Assembly (NCBI GenBank): GCA_019843655.1
Contig: JACDQD010000011.1
Span: 8,288,604-8,352,603 of the forward strand
Origin: Lethocerus indicus
Taxonomy: Eukaryota > Arthropoda > Insecta > Hemiptera > Belostomatidae
Direction: 5' to 3'
Length of the DNA: 64,000 bases
Below are positions 1 to 13,500 of this stretch, one piece after another. Numbering within the stretch: position 1 is the stretch's first letter; the number at the start of each line of letters is the position of its first letter. Under the pieces are notes generated by a model that saw only the letters and a list, made by a program, of their open reading frames with translations, searched no databases and had not been told where the DNA came from. A program made the position numbers and the translations under genes.

Positions 1-3000
1 GATGCCTGCATTGCACCAGTCACGTATGACATCTTAAATCTCTATCGAACGGAGGAAATATATATTACTTTAAAATACCTTTCTGGGGGGAATCCGCGAG
101 GCGTGCTCGATGGTCGTACCTAATTGCCTATCTAGTTTACCGACAGTAAAGTTGTAAGCGGGGTGGCCCTTTGGGCGGTGTAACCTGCCGGGACGGTAAT
201 ATGAGGCGGTAACCGTACTGTCCTAAAATGAAACAAGCGGGCTAATAAGCGGTGGAACTTTTTCGCGGAGAGAGGGCTTAAAAGGTTTTGTTCAAGAGGC
301 TGAGTTTCGCGAGGAAAAAAAAACGACGACGGGCCCTTCCTAATTAGCCGCTCACTTTCCTGAGTGGCGACGTCGGGTAAAAAATTTCGAAAGTAAACAA
401 ATTTTTTTTAATACCGCCGCCAATCGTTCTTCACCCAACAGTTCGCGGTGACGCGAACAAACGGATGCAAAACATCAATGAAAGCTTTTTATGACTAGTA
501 ATGCCTAACAGAAACAGAAAATATTTAAATTGCACCACTTCAGGCGCTTTGAATATATTCAACGAAAAATTAGTTTTCCATTCATTTTCAAATAAATTAA
601 CATACGTTAACAATGCATCGGACCTTGTATTCCTAAACTTAGGTGCAACGGTCGAAATAATTTTCAAGGATAAGTTGAAACAGGATAAACATAATTATGA
701 AGCAAATTATTTTCCCTAATATCGAAACGGAGATGCTAGAAACGCTGAGGTAGGCTATGTTCGAAAGATAGATGGGTAATATGGAGGTTGAAACAGCATC
801 ATTTTTTTTATGTTAATTCGAAGCACCGCGAATTTTGGGTTGAATAGTAAAAAGAAGTAATATATTGATTTCATATTAATAAACAATAAAAGGAGTTAAA
901 TTCTGAGTAATGCATTTCTATTATTCCTAACTTTCGGTCAGATTTCGTAATATTGGGCATCACGGTGTTGAATCTCTGTATCTTCCTGGTTTTGAAGAAC
1001 ATCCAGTAGGAAACGTTTATTCCCTTAATCACTGCGGAGATCCCCCATTTGCGGTCTGCTTCCGACGTTTCGGAGCTCCCCATGAACGGGGTCCAAGTCC
1101 GGACCCGGAAGAAACGGGACGCTACCGGAAGTGTAGAGTGAATAATTCGAATTCCGTTCGCGGATAATCTTCGCTAGTCCACGGATTACAGACGGCCTTA
1201 AATTACACCGCCCGAGTAGCTCTTAACTGAGAGCCAAGTCTCTTCTAGAGGTTTTGCATATAAACGCGTGTTGTACATACACACTTCTCGGATGAGCAGA
1301 CGGCGTTACTTACGCGGGGACACCGCGAAGGCCGAATAACGGACAAGCCATACAGTTATCGTGTGAATACTTCGTCAAACATTACGTCACGGTGCTAAAA
1401 ATTACTTTCTAGATTCCTATCTTATTCGATTATCCTTGGAGTTTATTGGAATAGTCATAAACCGACTGAAAAATTTTTTTAACTGCAGTGGATGAAACCT
1501 CATATATAAAAGTTTTTTTATTGATGTAATAGCTCGAGTGTAGGTTTAACTATACTAAGTTTTGGTGCGTGGAGATCGTCAATAACACATACTGTCATTA
1601 TCGCGCTTTAGCAGTCGACATGGTGCTAAAGGAACTGACGGCCAAAGTTTACTATTTTTTAAAAATTTTAAAGATTTTCATTGAAAATATTGAGAGCAAG
1701 GGACATTTCCTTCCGTGAAATTATGTTTTTGGTCGTAACCGGGAACGAGGAGGCACTAAATGAAGGCCGTGGAGAGAATAACAAGTTCTTCAAAGGTGAA
1801 ATAAGTCAATTTATAAATTTTGGTGGTCCGCTGGTGTTTTGAATGCTCCTAATGTTCACTCGGTGCATAGCAGTTACCGACATGGTTCATTAGAATAATT
1901 TTAGCATTCATTTAGTAACAAATAGCAGAGATTATATTCAAGTTTAGAGCAGGTAGGGGGTTAAATTTTGAGTAAAGCCTTGAATGTAATGCCTGAGATA
2001 TTTACTCAGGATACTTACTATTTCTATCGACCAAGCATCCGTCCAATGCAATAATTTTGAAGTTTTGAGCAGTATCTTGATTTCAAATTTTACTTTTCTC
2101 TAAGGAAGTCGTTACCGGTCATAGTAATCTTATTTATCTCTTAATGCTCATATAAAATTGAGACTCGGCGTCCACGATGAGACCACCGATATCGATACAG
2201 AAACTAACGGCTGATGAGTTGCTAAATGCGCTCATTCCGCGTTTCCGACGGCTAAGCGAAATCGCATTGCCATCTGATGACAACGCCGCTAACAAGTGGG
2301 GTGTGTCCCACCGCCGGGGTTTACAGATAAACTAGATAACGCGGTTTTGCGTGTCGTACGATTTGCGTACACACATTTATGCGTTGTTCGTTTCAACGGG
2401 GTTTCAGTTCTATTTCGAGTATCGTTAATTAATTATTTATTAATAATAGAACGCTTTCGATCTTCTGCTTCCAATCCTCTCCTAGACAGGTTTCTGTGGA
2501 CCGATGGAGCACTGTCACGACACTGTTACTGCCGGTTTCGGCCTCTCTCCTGGCAGTGACAGTCTCGACAGGATGCTTCATGCTTATGTGAAACCGTTCT
2601 TCTTCAGGATCAAACACAAACAGAATATCGCAACAGAGATGCTATATCAAATCCTCGAAAAATAGCTCAACTGTAATTTATTGCATAACTACTTATTAAA
2701 AAGGTATTTGGATTGTCGGGGCCATAATAGGTTACCTTCAGCTATTAAGTATCAAAGCACGTAAGGAGTTTCATTGAAACAATGCGCTCATGTTTCAATG
2801 TCATTGTCAGAAGTAGTCCAGTCAGTTTATCTATGAAACACTTTGGCCTCTCATACGCGATTATGTTACTTTAATTAACGAAAAATATCGCAATCGAAAA
2901 TTCGTTATCTACAGCAGAACCGTAGTTTGCACTGCATGAATTATCCTTAAACAACAATTACGGGATATTTCAGCAACAAAAATGCTTCGAACAGCTTCAT

Positions 3001-6000
3001 AATTTTCGGTTAAAATAAGAAACGCTTTCATTCCGCTCGTAAATACTTTATCCTCCGCACTTATCAGTAGGCGTAAATGCTGAAGTGGCGCCGACAATAG
3101 GCGTTCGACGCGAATATGGCCGTACCACTGAAGGTGCAATCCTTTTGGCTCCTCGGAGCCACAAAATCCGCGTGCGTGCTCCGCCAACCGTAAAACTGCG
3201 ATAAGCGAAGAATTCGAATACATGAGCCTGATCCTGGGAAGAGAAAGGACAGTCAACAGTTCCCTTTCTCGCCCGATAGTCGCCCTAGGTATAATAAATA
3301 GCTCACTTTGGTTAGTCTGAAATATCCGGTTTACAGACAGTTTAACAATATAGTGTACATACTCTTCGGCTCAAACTGATACAATTTAGTATATTTATAT
3401 AGTATATACGAGGGGCCCTTCAACATGTCGTAGTTAGTAGAACGATTAATGCATCCATAAAGATTGGTTTTCTTCAATTTATTACCATCATAAACACCTT
3501 AACAATATCTGGTTTGTTCAATCATAATTTAATACTTAGGCTTATATATTAATCGGTCTTTCAATGGTTCATATTTTGGCGGATGAAGGTGGCACTTAAA
3601 TAGCGTGCCTGGGGGAGGAGACTGTAATAACAGCCGCAGTAGCAGTTTAATAGGGTTTTCGGAGCCCCCCTTACATAATACGGAAGTGTAATAATTACTT
3701 TACTTCGACTGCAATTAAATAATAGGAAGTGGGGCAGAGACAGGCGAACTAAATGGCCATTAGGAGGTCTTAACAACTTATCCCATTTACCGCTTGAAAA
3801 CTTTAAGTCTCCTGGATTAGGATCCCGGACTCAATTGTTCGCGTTATTTCAATTCGCTCCAGGACAAATTTCAGAAAATTATCGGTGTTTTCTAAATTAT
3901 AAATTTTCATTTTCCAAGCGTCAGTGGGAATGTGCGACAAAATCATAGCGCAAGAAAACGAGAGAGGGGAAAATAGGGGTTTAATTTTCCCAGCTTCTAG
4001 GGAAAACTGCCGCAGGGGAATTGGAACTTCCAGTTTTACTGGGGGAACCATTATTTCTCCTTCCACTTAATGTCGAACCGAGGTTGTTTAAAGGGAGAAA
4101 TCGATTTCAATAAAATCAGCTGGAAGGCTATTCCGTAAGGGTCGTGCATCAACACGAGGTACATAAATAGGCGTGTCTTAATCAAATCTTTCATAAAAAT
4201 TATAATTATAGTCATTCAGGATTTGTAGTCTCATGAAAATGTATTAAAATAGGGCAAAATAAAGAGAAAAAAAATCATTTCAAACCGTTAAATTATGTTA
4301 ATATCCGAATAACAGTATCTAGGCTTTCAGACATTTAAACCTCCCCAAACCGCCGTTACGAGCCAAATTCCATTATCCCGGTCCCGCATTTCGCGCCCCC
4401 CAACATTCTCATTCAGATACCGATCAAACGACCCGTGTACGTGTTACGGTTACGGCTGTACAGGGATTGTAGGCGCAGGAATAATTCGCTCGGAACTGTA
4501 ATATACACGCGTGGTCAGAGTGATGAACGTAAACGTTATAGCGCAACACTTTGTTACTATCCACTTCCGGCACTATGAGAAGGATCCAGAGCGGTAGCCG
4601 GGGGTACTCTGAACGTAGTCCGTCCCAGAGGGGTTTTCGTCTCGCCTGTGAGTGTTTCTGATCCCACCATCCGGAAATTAGATTTTGAAAATAGTTTATA
4701 GAACGTATGAAACATTCTTGAAAAAAATAGTTTCGGTTATCCACTGGTAATAAATTTCCAATTAGCTAAAACGTTTTGGCCGTTTCCGAGTACTGAACTC
4801 ATTGTTGGGCTGATTTTGAAGGTATATTACTATGTTTTTTCGGTTATTTTTTCTCTCTTTTATTATTGCAACTGTAAAATGATAAAATAAGCAAGACTGA
4901 TACAAGCACAAACTACAATGGACAACAATTGGAGGAAAAACCCACTGGTTTCCCCCCCTTTTTTATTACATTTTTTAAATTTTTAAAAAATGTTATTTAT
5001 TTAAACATTTAGGTCGTGTGGCCACTTCCTTTTGAGGCGTCTGTAAGGAACGTTTGGGATGTTGGGAGATAGTAGGGTTTGAACTAGTGGAATATTACTA
5101 TGGAAATGTAAATTTTAATTCGCCCAATAATACTAGTACAGGCGGTGTGATAAGAGATCAATGGACCAAGACGAACAAGTACCTATTTCACTGTGTTGTG
5201 CGAGGACGTAGTTATTGGTTTCGGTGTAATAAGTTATTCCAAGTCTCGCGGTTTGAATATGTTTAATTATCAATTTCTTCGCACGTCAGCCGCGGTAATT
5301 CACCGTTGCGCTGCACCCTGCGCGTTATTTCTTTTCACGCTCAGCGAGGCGATGCGGCGATTAAAACGTTTAATTGGACCATTGTCGGAGCGGGGAAAAC
5401 ACAGTTATCGGGCGGATGCTTTCACCGCGACTCGTAAGGCCCAGTGTAAATGCGCCTATCGTAAAAGAACCGCCCTCGTCAAAAGCTGTTACACGCCTTT
5501 GTGTGCCCGGTGAAAACTTCTGGTTTCTCCGCGATTCGGCCTCGACTGTTGTTGTTACCAATTAGAACTGAAAGGCGGCCGTAGACGCCCTTTTGAGCAT
5601 CCAGGTCTGATAATTTAAAACGGTCGAATCGTTTTAAGCCCCATCACTCGGCCGGCCCCCAATGAAACGCACTTCTGTACATTTGAATGGGACAATACAA
5701 ATAATAACTAGTAGATGCAGCTGGAAGTTCGCAATTTCATTTCAATTTATCTAACAATGGTAATAATTCGAAAACAATGTTATCGTGAATACATTTTATT
5801 GTCATGACACTGTCTGAAAATGCCATCGACTTATGAAGAGAGTGGATCAACTACCAGTGAATATACAGCATCAGATTAATTATAAAAAGTGAAAATTTAT
5901 TAAATTGAAAATAAGTGAGCAAAAAAATTGAAGCAAATTGAACGAAAAGACAACAATACACAACAAGAAACAGGAGCATAACTAACAATTATTCCCCATT

Positions 6001-6432
6001 TAGCCTTTCCCTTGTCACGCGTGAGCGTGTTTGGGTGTCATTTAAGTTCGGGGTTTATTTCCGAATGTATTCCTGAATCAATTTTCGTAAATTAGTTTAA
6101 TAGTGCAAAACTCAATAAAACTGAGTGAGGTGGGGGTTTAGTTTCAGGATTGACTTTTTTGATTTCGCCGACTCGTAGGCTCAACATTGGACGTTGGGGC
6201 CTTTTCGGTAGTTATCAAGTATATCCATTTTTATAGACCGTCGGAAGTTTCTATTAGAACTTTCTGTAAAAAGTTAATTTCCGTTATTAATTATTTAGGG
6301 CCGCCGCGGTCTGGACGGTTGGCTATAATTTAGGCGATTGTGGACCGGCTAGTCCATTCCAATTGTTCTGAATCTACGGGAAACAGACGGAGTTTACACT
6401 GGTCCGAAGGGCGGGGCACAGTAGAACACTCA

Positions 6433-6436
<4 letters not shown>
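1..6436. other. intergenic, no gene recognised
   Basis: Moderately AT-rich, CpG-containing DNA. The longest open frames are about 115 codons, with no recognisable domain and no splice-consistent neighbours. No repeat stands out by eye. Confidence 0.6.
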
Positions 6437-6506
<70 letters not shown>

Positions 6507-6541
6507 TAGAGAGTGAGGGTGGGAGGGAGAGAGAGAGAGAG
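6437..6541. repeat. (GA)n microsatellite
   Basis: A perfect GA run from 6437 to about 6503, an impure middle (GGATAGAGAGTGAGGGTGGG), then GA again to 6541. Confidence 0.95.
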
Positions 6542-7356
6542 TAATAGGAAAATTATATAGTTGACTAAGTGGCCGGAGAGGGTTGGTGACCTTTGTGAGC
6601 CCGCTCTAGAGACTCAGACCGAGACAGGGAAGGGCTCGTGGATTAATGACGCCATTGTTCCTCACAGTAGACCGCCCTATTAGCCTCGCACTACACCGCC
6701 TTCCACCAATTATAAACCGCTTATCCTCCTACACCCCGTACCAATAGATATACACTGTATGCGTACCGAGTAAATGATTTCACGAGACATAATTTTCCGT
6801 CTAATTAAGGCTTATTCGGTACGATGTTTTTTGTTTTGTAAGATATCGTGCGAAATGGAAAGTAAACGTTGGAAGCCGGCCAGATGTTTACTTATCTCGC
6901 CCGACGGGAAGCTAAGCATGTTGCTCTATCGAACGATACGGTACGCAGAAAGGCGTGCTTTATAATTTACGAATACATCATCATAAGTGGCTGCATCCGA
7001 ATATATTTTGTAATTCGAAGTAAATTGACGCGTATAATATGCCCCTGTCCCTTCGCCAATTCACCGACCACGCCGGAGGCGGTTTAACAATAATGGGATA
7101 CAGTCCTTATAACCCAGGTTAGGTAGACTCCGCAAAAAGTGACCGACCGCTTCCGGACGGGGGGCCAAAGGACCGATTTGCATAGAAATGACCAGGAGAA
7201 AATTCCATATAAAACCCTCTTTGAGCTGCAAACATAAGAGCCGAAATTGGTACCCCCCTGTTCGTTCTTCCCAATTGAAAACACATTTTGTATAGTAAGA
7301 TTGCAGTCCGAATATCATATAATAGTCACTTTTCGAGAAATAAAAAATTAATTACC
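6542..7356. other. intergenic, nothing seen
   Basis: Unique-looking DNA between the GA tract and the first foldback repeat copy. No coding or RNA gene signal found. Confidence 0.5.
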
Positions 7357-7557
7357 GTAGATTTGTTGTGTTTCTGTCTCTTCTCCCTGGTTTGGTCTTT
7401 TGCTAGACCGGTGTTAGTCACTATTGGCATTTTGGATGTTTTTCGGGCACCCTCACTGCATTCCGGCAGTGCAAACCGGCGAGAGGAGACAGAAGAAACA
7501 CAACAAATCTACGGTATTCCAACCACTCGCAGACAACAAAACATGTATATTAAACTA
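7357..7557. mobile_element. foldback repeat copy with right-hand tail
   Basis: Begins GTAGATTTGTTGTGTTTCTG and continues with CTGGTTTGGTCTTTTGCTAG. The right arm GAGAGGAGACAGAAGAAAC...CAAATCTAC is its reverse complement. It is followed by the family tail GGTATTCCAACCACTCGCAG and ends ATATTAAACTA. The centre (GATGTTTTTCGGGCACCCTC) is shared with the copies at 25311 and 25715. No clear target duplication. Confidence 0.7.
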
Positions 7558-10500
7558 TTTTCTATATTACGTACCGACCGTGCGGTTGTATTTCACCCCA
7601 GTACTCCGGGAACATCCGGTTAAACGATCCGACGCTTATTAATACTTGCGAAATGTCCAAGTGCCCCTTAGGGACAACATTCGGGCATTGAGTTCGGGTG
7701 GAATTAGATGAAATGAAGGGAACATATATAGGGCGGACACAGTTTCGAGTTAACGGGGTTCTGTGACAGGCTGCGGCAATATATACGATTATATCCTGGC
7801 GCCGTAATCAACGCCCCCTCGGGTACAGACAATGGGACATCGCGCTCCCCCCCCCCTCGTTCGTTGGCCAAATACGATCATTCGTTATACGGCGGTCGTC
7901 AATAGGTTTCTCTGTTATTTATTTTTATTTTTATTTTATCGCTGATCGCCCTTCGAAGAACGCCGCTGCTAATTGAACACCGGGCGTCATATTCCGTCCC
8001 CACTTTCCGGTCTAATTGTTATTATTTTAACGGGGACGACCCATTTCCTCGCTACCTCGAAACGGACGGAAGTCAGGTTTGACCCCGTCGCTATTAGTCA
8101 TCTTCGCTAATAGAGAATGTATATTTTAGAGATTCAGATGTTCTGGAACTACACGCCGAGCTGGTGGTGGTTTTGGTTATCGAGGTTACGCTGTGATAAT
8201 CGAACAACATCCCACAGCACAAATTAGTGCCTAATTTAGTGCCTAAGTACCTTAATGACAGAATACTACTGTGAAACGGGAAAGAAGATAACAAGAGTTA
8301 TTAAAAAATACCCAAGGAACAGCTGACAATGCACATGACTAAAAAAAAGTCTTATTTTTCCACCTTACATAGCGCCTCTGTTCCGCGTGCATACACCTAA
8401 TTATTTCCTATCGCTGTTGTAGGAATAAACAATAGACGGCATGGTTCGTCAAATTATAATTTTAAAATTAATTATAAGATCTTGAATAAAGCCGAAGAAT
8501 ATCCAGTGCCGAATTTCGAGTAATTACGGACACCAGATTTAGTCTGAATGTGCCAGATTTGGCACCTATTGAAATAAAATTATCGGCAGCAAATAGTTAT
8601 GAAATTACAGGAATGAATACATGGATTACGGCCAAATTAAAACCTCTAACAGTTTGGGCTTGGGATTCAGAAAACTTGACTAATCTGATTCTCCATTGTG
8701 TTGTATGCAGTAGCATACCATTTCATGCGACGAGGGTCCCTATCTCCCCTTCGGGAAGTCTGAAGGTTATTTTAATTTAATTTACAATGTTAGCAAAGGG
8801 TCGTGCAAGTGTTAGCGGGATTAAAATCGCGCTCCTGTGCAACGTCGCCTATTTCATCTGAAACCATCACTCCTAACGCACTTCCGAAAATGCTGACTCA
8901 TTTCGCTCGGAACACAAGATATCAGCGAAACGGATCCTGATATTGAATAAAATGAAACAGGCTGTCAAAAAATTGGTAGTTAATCTTAGTCTCGTGTGTC
9001 TAAAATTATGGCAGCCCGGTTAAAAATGAACTCCAGTCATTGTAGAGGTGAAAATGGAGTTCTAAAAGAATCAATTTCAGACGAATATTAATCTGTTTTT
9101 AGAACCTTCAGTTTAAAAACCAACTGAGTTCGGACTACAACATAACGGAGGGACGCAGATTTCTCCATAATTGAGAATTTAAATTTTAAATTCAGTAATG
9201 GACTGGGAAGAAGGAAGGAATAAATTTCCAATAAATGGTAGGATATGTGGGGCATTAATATTAATATTATCAGTGTCATAAATAGAGATTTAGGCGTTGT
9301 TTGTTTAGATAATGAGAATTGTGTTAAACCAAAAAGAACTGAACAGCTTTCAGATTTCCGTAATTTACATAATTGAATCTTATTTAATCGCATTCCAGAA
9401 TGATGTAACGCCATTGTGTGCCAAGAAAGTAGAAGAACGGTACGCGGAACGGAATTATATCAACTGTTAAACTGGTGTTAGCGTAATAGTCAGATTTTCT
9501 GCATTCTTATACACTTTGCCCGTCTCTATGAGTTACTGAACCAAAAAGGATAATATCAAATATCCGATGTAAACAATCGTTAATTGTTGGCAAATAAACT
9601 CTTAGCAATAACATCAGTAACACGATGCTAATTACAAGAGGAGAAAACAAAGAATATTTATTTATTGACCCAATAGTTTGGCGTATATGATAGGAATCCC
9701 TGTAGTACTACCCAACATCGGCAAAAATTCCAGCTGTCTAAATTGTATTAGGAGTAGAAAAACGCTTCCAAATGGTATTCTTGGACTACTATTCCTCTCA
9801 CACTTCGTTCTCTTCTCCCATCTAAAGAAAACTACTTAATAAGAAGAGATCCGTTTGTCCCTTTTCTTTATATTTCGGTAGACTACAGAAAAATATCTCC
9901 TCTAAAATTAGCAATCACAACGTCTGTTCCAGTCCTGCGTCATAAACCCACCCGGAATTGCTGCTAAACGTAAAGGTTATCAATCACAGCAGTCGGTACC
10001 GTTGGGGCATACGTTTATGACACCGTTACATTGAGGGGTATATTGAAAAAAAAGCCGGCCGTGTAATGCAATTTCAATGGGAAAGCACACGCGAGGCATT
10101 GAGGAGAAAAAAAATAACCTAGACCCTCCTATCTGATCCTATTTACGGTTGGTACGGGAGGGGGTCGGTACGGGGCTTATCGATTGCGGTCACGATTTCC
10201 CGCGGCTTTACCGGCAGGAAAATGCGGCGGTTGACCGGCCTCAAGAAGAGTGGGATTTTCTTCTGAAATTAGCCGGCGTTTCTTCACGGGCAAACGTGAT
10301 CCCCTTCAGTGGGCTCAGGCCGTTTAATGCGCCCGGATATGCCCGGATTTCGCTGCGGGGAACGGCCCGCCGAAGGGACCGAAGGAATGGTGGAAATTCG
10401 CGAAATAACCCGCTCGTGAATATGGGGACAATTTCTTCACAATATCCTAGACAGTCTTCCTAAAACTCATACCGTATCGCGAGCTTACTGACGCATTTCT

Positions 10501-13500
10501 AAAATAACTGAAATAAACCTTTTCACAAGCCTCGAAAAGCCCTACGAGTCCAATTCGGTTTTGAAATCTAACAGATCAACTACAAGGGTTAGTCAGATAG
10601 TGAAGGATCGAACCGAATAGATTCCTATTAGTACTAGAAGGAAGAAACAACATTCTATTCAGTGCTTAGACGAATTTCAAATGTCTATTATACAGAAATT
10701 GGGCGATGAAAGAAGACTGTTATTTTAAGAGTCTGCCAGTTTAAAGCAAGGTAAATAAACATAACATCGAGCGTCGTTATTCGGGAAGGGATCGAACCGG
10801 AGCTTCAAAAACCGGTACCTCGAAAATGGCTCATCGCGGAAACGATTCAAAGGCCGACTGCCGTTGGCAAAAAAATCCGGAAAAAGCGCGTCATTTTTCC
10901 CCGACAGGTAGAGGCGAAAAAATAAAGGAAAATTTAATTGGAGGATGCTCGGGGCACTTATTTATGGATTGGTCTCCTTCTTTTTGCGGCGCATTTAACA
11001 AGCGAGATCTTTAAAACAAAACGGCCTTCAACAGCGCGGCAAGGATGTCGGCATATTTGTCGACCGTTTCTGAATTTATATGCTCGGGCAGAAGACCGGT
11101 GGAAAGTTAGCCGAAACTTTGCCAAATTAAAGCGCGAAATTATTCGTTTTTTAAATCAATTTAAGCCTTGCTAAGGCCGCTACCGGAAAGGCGCCGTATC
11201 GCTTCGTATTAATCTCACGAAATGACATCATCGTTGGATTGTTCGCGCGTTTTGAGACAGAGCGACCAACTTTAAATAAAAACTTGCAATAACTTATTCT
11301 TCTTCTTCCCTACGTTCAACTCCAACGCTTTATTAACGTCAGACATGATACTTTTCGTTTTTGACTGTATTAAATGTGAGGGTGGAAAAAATTAAAAGAT
11401 CATTTTTCGTTGTTTTGGTTTAAATAATAAAAAAAACACGATTAACTCAGCCAGTATATTTCTTCGTTATCATTGCAATTGTGAATCTGTAGCATACAGC
11501 ATTTTTTTCATGCGCCTACACAGTACCTAAGTACTATATCATTTAATCTTGTTTAGAAATTTAGGTCCAATCTAGGAATATTAGTATACTTTGGGAGCCA
11601 GGTGTCCAGCCTGAAGCAACAATAAGCCCCCAGTTTGTTAAATTTTATTTTAATTGGACTCATTCTAGCCGGTTTGTCCTGTAAACCCCTTATTTGTCAG
11701 TGAATCCGGTTGTAATTATTTCAGAGACTTAAGCCCAAGTCGGACTCTGTTTTAACTCTTGGGAGAAAGCGCCAACTAAGTACGACTTAAAGAACTGTTC
11801 CACAGCCTTAGCTGTAAGTCATTTGCCTGTAGATTACCGATAGGGACTGAACACGCGACTGATCTAGGTTAATCAACGGCGTGTTTATGACTGCGGCCCT
11901 GATAATAATGGCTACAGTCATTTTTCAGAACCTGGTGGAACATTTTTGTTTTGATTAATTAAAGCCTGCACTATGACCGGGGGGGCCGACCGCGGACGAA
12001 TCGACCCCCTACCGTTACTTCCAGGCCCTCTACCACTCTTTTATATTTCCTCTTTTATAACAATGAGTGTAATTTCTGATTATCGTAATAGCCTGAAATG
12101 GATCGTGTTTTCCCTCTAAACGGAATTCGATGTAATCGCCGCTTTGATTATTGGCAGTAAACTGGTGATATTTTGACACTGTTATAAAGGAGAGGATTTT
12201 GTAACTTTTACAATAATGTGATTAAATAATAATTGCATGAAAATTCAATCCGGAACGTAAAAACGCATTTAAAAGCGATAAAAGGGTGCTCTTGCAGTAT
12301 GTGGTCTACCGGAAAATTATCACTCCAATATGTCCTCCACGAGAATCATCAGAGGTATTATGAAGTAACGAGCACGAATACATTCTTACAAAATGAGAAC
12401 ACAATCTCAAGATTTTTTAAAAGTAAAGATGTTTATCCTTAAATATCTTTTCCATTCCGTATTATTCTTCTGTACTATTTCGCAATTATTTTCATTTTAT
12501 TAATTTTACAAACCTCGCACTTTGTCTCCTATCCAGGTCGATCATATGACAAAACTGTAGATCACTATCATTATTTTTAATACCGGTTGGTGAAAATTAA
12601 ATCCTAAATACCAAATTTAAATTTATCGAACAACTTTCAGTCTATCTATGATAGCTCACCGCATATTTCCGTACTTGGAGACCCGCGAGGCGCGTCTAGG
12701 GAGTATTTGAGAACCGAAGACGAATATGAATAGGACTGACCTTCTTGACTGGCACTTAAGGGACGCAAGAGCGCAATCGAACACTGACAACTGAAATGTC
12801 GGACTGCCTCAGTAGTCGCCCACCGACAACCAGATACGATCGCCGGCCCTGGGGAAGGGCGAGGGGGCGGGGGCTGTGTTTAGAATATAGACAAGAACCG
12901 CATTAGCGACACCGTCACGGCATGGGCTAAAAGCCGACCGGTCTGTTCGATATCCATTTGGGATATCGGTCGGGGAAGAATAGTTGAAAAAATCCCGCTT
13001 TCGCTGAAAGGCACACCCCGAACACCGCCGGGATGTATGACACCGGTTATCGACGTCGGTGCGCCAACCCAGGGAGAGAGAGAGAGAGAGCGAGAGAAGG
13101 GAGAATACTAAATAGAGAGCCCAATATATATATAGTAATACAGCCTATCATGAAACAGGCCTAGCTTACATTGCTTTCAATGCTGCATTTAAATATAGCA
13201 CATCAGTAACCGTATTGCAGGCGGAATGTAGATCATAAAGAACTACTCAAACAGTTCAAAGACTCTGATTTCATTATCTACGATTTTTAAATAGATCGTA
13301 ATGAGTGCCAATATACATCCAAGGATTTACATAAATTAGTTTTAGTACTATAGCTGCTCTGTTACCAGGCGCATCCGTAACGGCTGCATTACGGTTAATT
13401 ATTCGAGAACAAACAATAAACGCATCTAACGCGCGTAAAAAGTTTATCTCATCTTCTAAAGTTCCGCTCTTCTTTGCCCGTATTCCCATCGGTCCTTAGA

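Noticed and set aside
10600..10800. B-box-like strings (GGTTCGATCC, minus strand) suggesting tRNA or SINE
   Set aside because: No acceptor stem, D-arm or A box at a proper distance; single motifs are expected by chance.
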